From an uncultured Sulfurovum sp. (GTDB lineage: Bacteria > Campylobacterota > Campylobacteria > Campylobacterales > Sulfurovaceae), in NCBI GenBank assembly GCA_902727905.1, contig CACVAR010000208.1, positions 10,594-21,114 on the forward strand: a stretch of 10,521 nt of DNA, given 5' to 3'. Below the pieces are notes generated by a model. That model was given only the letters and a program-made list of their open reading frames with translations. It did no database searches and was not told the DNA's origin. The translations under genes were made by a program, and so were the position numbers. Shown here piece by piece: positions 8,046 to 10,521 of this stretch. Positions within the stretch are counted from its first letter, which is position 1. Each line of letters opens with the position of its first letter.

Positions 8046-8074
8046 ATTATTTATTGTTAAATAAATAATATTAT
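8041..8074. repeat. 15-bp perfect inverted repeat between promoter and ribosome binding site
   Basis: ATAATATTATTTATT (8041-8055) and AATAAATAATATTAT (8060-8074) are exact reverse complements around a GTTA loop. The right arm ends one base before GGAG (8075-8078), the probable ribosome binding site of the downstream gene. The left arm covers five bases of the TATAAT box. It could be an operator for a dimeric regulator or, if transcription starts further upstream, an RNA hairpin affecting translation. It has no G-C pairs and no following T tract on the + strand, so it is a poor terminator. Confidence 0.65.
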
Positions 8075-8078
8075 GGAG
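8075..8078 (+). promoter_or_regulatory. Ribosome binding site of the glycosyltransferase gene
   Basis: GGAG lies 7 bases before ATG 8086 and is the only purine-rich ribosome-binding match nearby. It directly abuts the right arm of the inverted repeat, so a folded leader could affect its accessibility. Confidence 0.55.
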
Positions 8079-8085
8079 TTCGATT

Positions 8086-9240
8086 ATGAAAAAAAAGATA
8101 GCAATAGTTTCAAATTTATCTTGGAATTTATATAACTTTCGTTTGTCACTGATGTATGCAATGCGTGATGCAGGTTATGAGGTTGTGGCAATTGCTCCTT
8201 ATGATAGATACAGTCAAAAAATTATTGATGCAGGATTTGAATTTCATGATATTAAAATGAATGCACAAGGGATTAATCCGATAGAGGATATGAAAACAAC
8301 CTATGCATTCTATAAACTATTTAAACAGATTTCACCAGATGTTTTATGTCAATATACGATTAAACCAAATATTTATGGTTCGTTTGTTGCTAATATACTA
8401 AATATTAAAATGATTAATAACATTGCTGGATTGGGTACACTTTTTATAAAAGATGGATTGGTTACAAAAATAGCAAAAGTTTTATATAGAATATCTCAAT
8501 CTAAGGCTGATAGGGTTTTCTTTCAAAATAGAGACGACCTTAAGTTCTTTATTGACAAAGGAATAGTGAGAGCTCAAAAGTGTGATGTTTTACCAGGCTC
8601 AGGAGTTGATACCAATAGGTTCAGACCACAATACAGGGAGCAGGGTGAAAAGGTTAGATTTCTTTTAATTGCTAGAATGATTTGGGAAAAAGGTATAGCT
8701 GAATATGTTCAAGCTGCTAGAGAAATAAAGAAGGTACACCCCAATGTTGAGTTTTGTCTATTAGGGTTTTTAGATGTTCAGAATCCTGGAGCCATAACAC
8801 AAAGAGAAATGGATAATTGGGTAAATGAAGGAGTTATCAATTATTTAGGGGTTAGTGATAAAGTTGATGAAGTAATTCAATCTGCTGATTGTGTGGTTCT
8901 ACCCTCTTACTATCGAGAAGGAACACCCAAAACTTTGTTAGAGAGTGGAAGCTCTGGTAAGCCCATCATTACTACTGACAATGTAGGGTGCAGAGATGTT
9001 GTTGACCATCGAGTAAATGGGTTCATATGTGAACCTAGATCTTCAGAAGATTTAAAACTCAAAATAGAAATGTTTTTAGAATTAAGTTATGAAGAGAGAC
9101 TTGAAATGGGTAGAAATAGTAGAGAGAAAATGAAAAAAGAATTCGATGAGAAATTGGTTATCAACAAATATCTCGATTTGTTGAGAGAAGAGAGTGTTGT
9201 TAAGCCTTTAGTTGCATCTCAATTGTTATCTAAGGTATAA
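8086..9240 (+). CDS. GT4-family glycosyltransferase, PglA-like
   Basis: A 384-residue cytosolic or membrane-associated glycosyltransferase with the two-Rossmann GT-B layout. The N-terminal acceptor domain begins KKIAIVSN and has YNFR (16-19), YDRYSQK (39-45) and NNIAGLGTLF (111-120). This arrangement recalls campylobacterial PglA, which adds GalNAc to undecaprenyl-diphospho-bacillosamine. The C-terminal donor domain shows PGSGVDTNRF (170-179), ARMIWEKG (196-203) with R197 and K202 in the usual nucleotide-sugar-phosphate positions, LPSYYREGTPKTLLESG (272-288) with the E-x7-E pair E278/E286, and GCRDVV (301-306). The expected activity is retaining sugar transfer from a nucleotide sugar to a lipid-linked or cell-surface acceptor. 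Donor and acceptor cannot be read from the sequence. There is no signal peptide or obvious membrane helix. The gene stands alone on the + strand, unrelated in function to nuo, and its 3' end overlaps the opposing gene by 22 bp. Confidence 0.88.
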   Translation: MKKKIAIVSNLSWNLYNFRLSLMYAMRDAGYEVVAIAPYDRYSQKIIDAGFEFHDIKMNAQGINPIEDMKTTYAFYKLFKQISPDVLCQYTIKPNIYGSFVANILNIKMINNIAGLGTLFIKDGLVTKIAKVLYRISQSKADRVFFQNRDDLKFFIDKGIVRAQKCDVLPGSGVDTNRFRPQYREQGEKVRFLLIARMIWEKGIAEYVQAAREIKKVHPNVEFCLLGFLDVQNPGAITQREMDNWVNEGVINYLGVSDKVDEVIQSADCVVLPSYYREGTPKTLLESGSSGKPIITTDNVGCRDVVDHRVNGFICEPRSSEDLKLKIEMFLELSYEERLEMGRNSREKMKKEFDEKLVINKYLDLLREESVVKPLVASQLLSKV

Positions 9241-10439
9241 GCGTCTAATTTCTTATAAACTCTGTGCATCATTTTCATCCATGAATGGGGTAGAGGGTAT
9301 TTTTTGTTAGGTAAGAGCCAGTCTTGTTCTTCACAGTAGTATATGACATACTCATCACTAAACTTTAAAGCTTTATAAAGCGTTTTTTCTATGTCATGGA
9401 CTGATGACTTGTCCAGAGTAGTAAACGCATCATAAGAGCTTTTTTGACCTTTGTTGAAGACCATGAATCCAACTTGAACATCATTTGACCATGATAACCG
9501 TTCACTTTTGGGTAAAACCCAGTGTAGATTTGGATTGAGAGTATCATTGTATTTATCTTTAGCAATGTCTTTTTTCCTCCATTGATAGGCATAGCCAAAG
9601 TCTGCATTTTTACGATACTTATAACTTTCTCCCATATCATGTAGAGAAGCTTCTTTTTGAAGTCCTTGTTTGAGACCTGTAAAAATGGCACCATGATATT
9701 CATTTTCTCTAGGTAAGCCCATGTCTATGACAACAGGGTAGTTTTTGTTTGAGTTACTATGAGATAATGATGGACCTAAATATACAAGTGTGACCAGTTC
9801 AGGATAAGCATCTGTCATAGCAGACATAATTTTTTTAAATTGCAAACTAACTTGATTCATATGCTGTTGAAAAGAGTATTTCTTGTTGCTATAGGCATGT
9901 TGATCAACCCATTTAGGTTCAGCTCCTTGTTTTTGATGTGTTGTATATTTATTGGGTTTTAATTTGATTTCCTCTAAAGTCGGAAATTTGTAGTTAACCA
10001 TCTGTTTAGCAGATTGGGTATAAGGTTCGTCATCGAAAACGATTCCTTTGAAGCCTAAGTCTTTGGATACTTGTGCTACTACAGCAAAATTCTGAGCCAC
10101 ACGGTTCCATGCTTTATTATTCCAAAAGTCTGCAGGAAAATGAATATTAATTTGTAAAAAGTTATGTCTTTGTCGCTTGTAAAGATTTTTTAAACCTTTA
10201 AGTTCCTGCCAAACTTTTTTATACGTAACGGTTTGATTTTTTTTCATAACCAAGTCAGTAAAAGAGTTCCCTACAACCACAAAACCAGAAAATGGCAGTT
10301 GTGAAATTGTCGCATGATTTTCAATGAGATTTTCAGCCATATGGGGAAACCAACCATTACCTTCTGCTAAAATAAGATGTTTCTCTTTTGCTAAAAGTAT
10401 TGAAGATAATATGAAGATAATGAGGAAAAGTGCTTTCAT
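9219..10439 (-). CDS. Exported protein of unknown function, possible TIM-barrel glycoside-hydrolase-like
   Basis: I do not recognise a named family. The 406-residue product starts MKALFLIIFILSSILLA, a clear signal peptide with likely cleavage after A17 and no lipobox cysteine, so the protein is probably periplasmic or secreted. After it come alternating strands and helices that read like a TIM barrel: LPFSGFVVVG (48-57), LQINIHFP (95-102), then GFKGIVFDDEPY (129-140) at the end of a predicted strand, LVTLVYLGPS (215-224), GESYKYRKNADF (270-281), and DEYVIYYCEEQDWL (362-375) near the end. Uncharacterised polysaccharide-active-looking TIM-barrel proteins that I recall share this order, with acidic residues at strand ends. 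Candidate catalytic acids are D136, D137, E138, E271 and E370. This is inference, and no substrate can be named. The start is ATG at 10439-10437, with AAAGG upstream as a rather distant ribosome binding site. The 3' end runs into the glycosyltransferase gene. Confidence 0.8.
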   Translation of the reverse strand: MKALFLIIFILSSILLAKEKHLILAEGNGWFPHMAENLIENHATISQLPFSGFVVVGNSFTDLVMKKNQTVTYKKVWQELKGLKNLYKRQRHNFLQINIHFPADFWNNKAWNRVAQNFAVVAQVSKDLGFKGIVFDDEPYTQSAKQMVNYKFPTLEEIKLKPNKYTTHQKQGAEPKWVDQHAYSNKKYSFQQHMNQVSLQFKKIMSAMTDAYPELVTLVYLGPSLSHSNSNKNYPVVIDMGLPRENEYHGAIFTGLKQGLQKEASLHDMGESYKYRKNADFGYAYQWRKKDIAKDKYNDTLNPNLHWVLPKSERLSWSNDVQVGFMVFNKGQKSSYDAFTTLDKSSVHDIEKTLYKALKFSDEYVIYYCEEQDWLLPNKKYPLPHSWMKMMHRVYKKLDAYTLDNN

Positions 10440-10459
10440 TGATATTATGCCTTTTTCTT

Positions 10460-10487
10460 AAATAATAACATAATTTTGTTATTATTT
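10460..10487. repeat. 11-bp perfect inverted repeat upstream of the - strand gene
   Basis: AAATAATAACA (10460-10470) and TGTTATTATTT (10477-10487) are exact reverse complements around the six-base spacer TAATTT. The repeat lies 20 bases upstream of the start codon of the exported protein, in its leader or promoter. Its position fits an operator or a leader hairpin. Its arms share the octamer AAATAATA/TATTATTT with the inverted repeat in front of the glycosyltransferase gene. Confidence 0.6.
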
Positions 10488-10521
10488 CACAACAAAAAAG
10501 AATATAAGGAATAAACTTGGT

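Noticed and set aside
7847..8085. tRNA, small RNA or mobile-element remnant in the spacer after nuoN
   Set aside because: The spacer is almost pure A+T. It has no cloverleaf, no transposase fragment and no direct repeats that would indicate an insertion.
9389..9703. A second - strand open frame inside the exported-protein gene
   Set aside because: It is in a different frame within a longer open frame that has a signal peptide and plausible fold. It has no features of its own and is taken as a shadow.
10506..10521. Possible ribosome binding site AAGGA with a TTG start at 10517 for a divergent + strand gene beyond the window
   Set aside because: Only one or two codons would be visible, so a gene cannot be supported from this sequence.
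1..10521. CRISPR array, toxin-antitoxin pair or phage defence system
   Set aside because: No regularly spaced repeats are visible, and every substantial open frame is a nuo subunit, a glycosyltransferase or the exported protein. Nothing indicates a defence locus.

Overview
The window looks like a low-GC chromosomal segment from a member of the Campylobacterota (former Epsilonproteobacteria), of the Sulfurimonas/Sulfurovum/Arcobacter kind. The evidence is the nuo gene order, AT-rich codon use, a NuoI whose first iron-sulfur motif reads CIGCGLCEKICISDC (a form I recall from this phylum), and a PglA-like glycosyltransferase. The genus cannot be fixed from sequence alone.

Region 1 (1-7846) is the distal part of a respiratory complex I operon. 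It holds the 3' end of nuoG, then nuoH, nuoI, nuoJ, nuoK, nuoL, nuoM and nuoN, all on the + strand with gaps of at most 13 bp. nuoJ/nuoK and nuoM/nuoN overlap by one base (TAATG), and nuoM begins directly after the nuoL stop codon. Together these genes encode the last Fe-S protein of the electron wire (NuoI), the quinone-site and membrane-arm heel subunit (NuoH), the small membrane subunits J and K, and the three antiporter-like proton-pumping subunits L, M and N. The key charged membrane residues of K, L, M and N are all present, so the membrane arm looks functional. A hairpin followed by a T-rich tract (7864-7915) ends the operon.

Region 2 (7847-8085) is a very AT-rich spacer. After the terminator hairpin it has almost no G on the + strand. 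It contains a 20-bp perfect palindrome, and a TATAAT box that overlaps the left arm of a 15-bp perfect inverted repeat just upstream of the next gene's ribosome binding site.

Region 3 (8086-10521) is unrelated to respiration. A GT4-family glycosyltransferase resembling PglA lies on the + strand. A signal-peptide-bearing protein of 406 residues lies on the - strand and overlaps it tail to tail by 22 bp. The second protein is not a family I can name. Its layout suggests an uncharacterised TIM-barrel, glycoside-hydrolase-like exported protein. An 11-bp inverted repeat lies upstream of it. The two genes may mark the edge of a surface-glycan locus, but this is inference.

Most of the window is ordinary core metabolism. 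The places worth a second look are the exported TIM-barrel candidate, the overlapping convergent gene ends, and the inverted repeats in front of both non-nuo genes.
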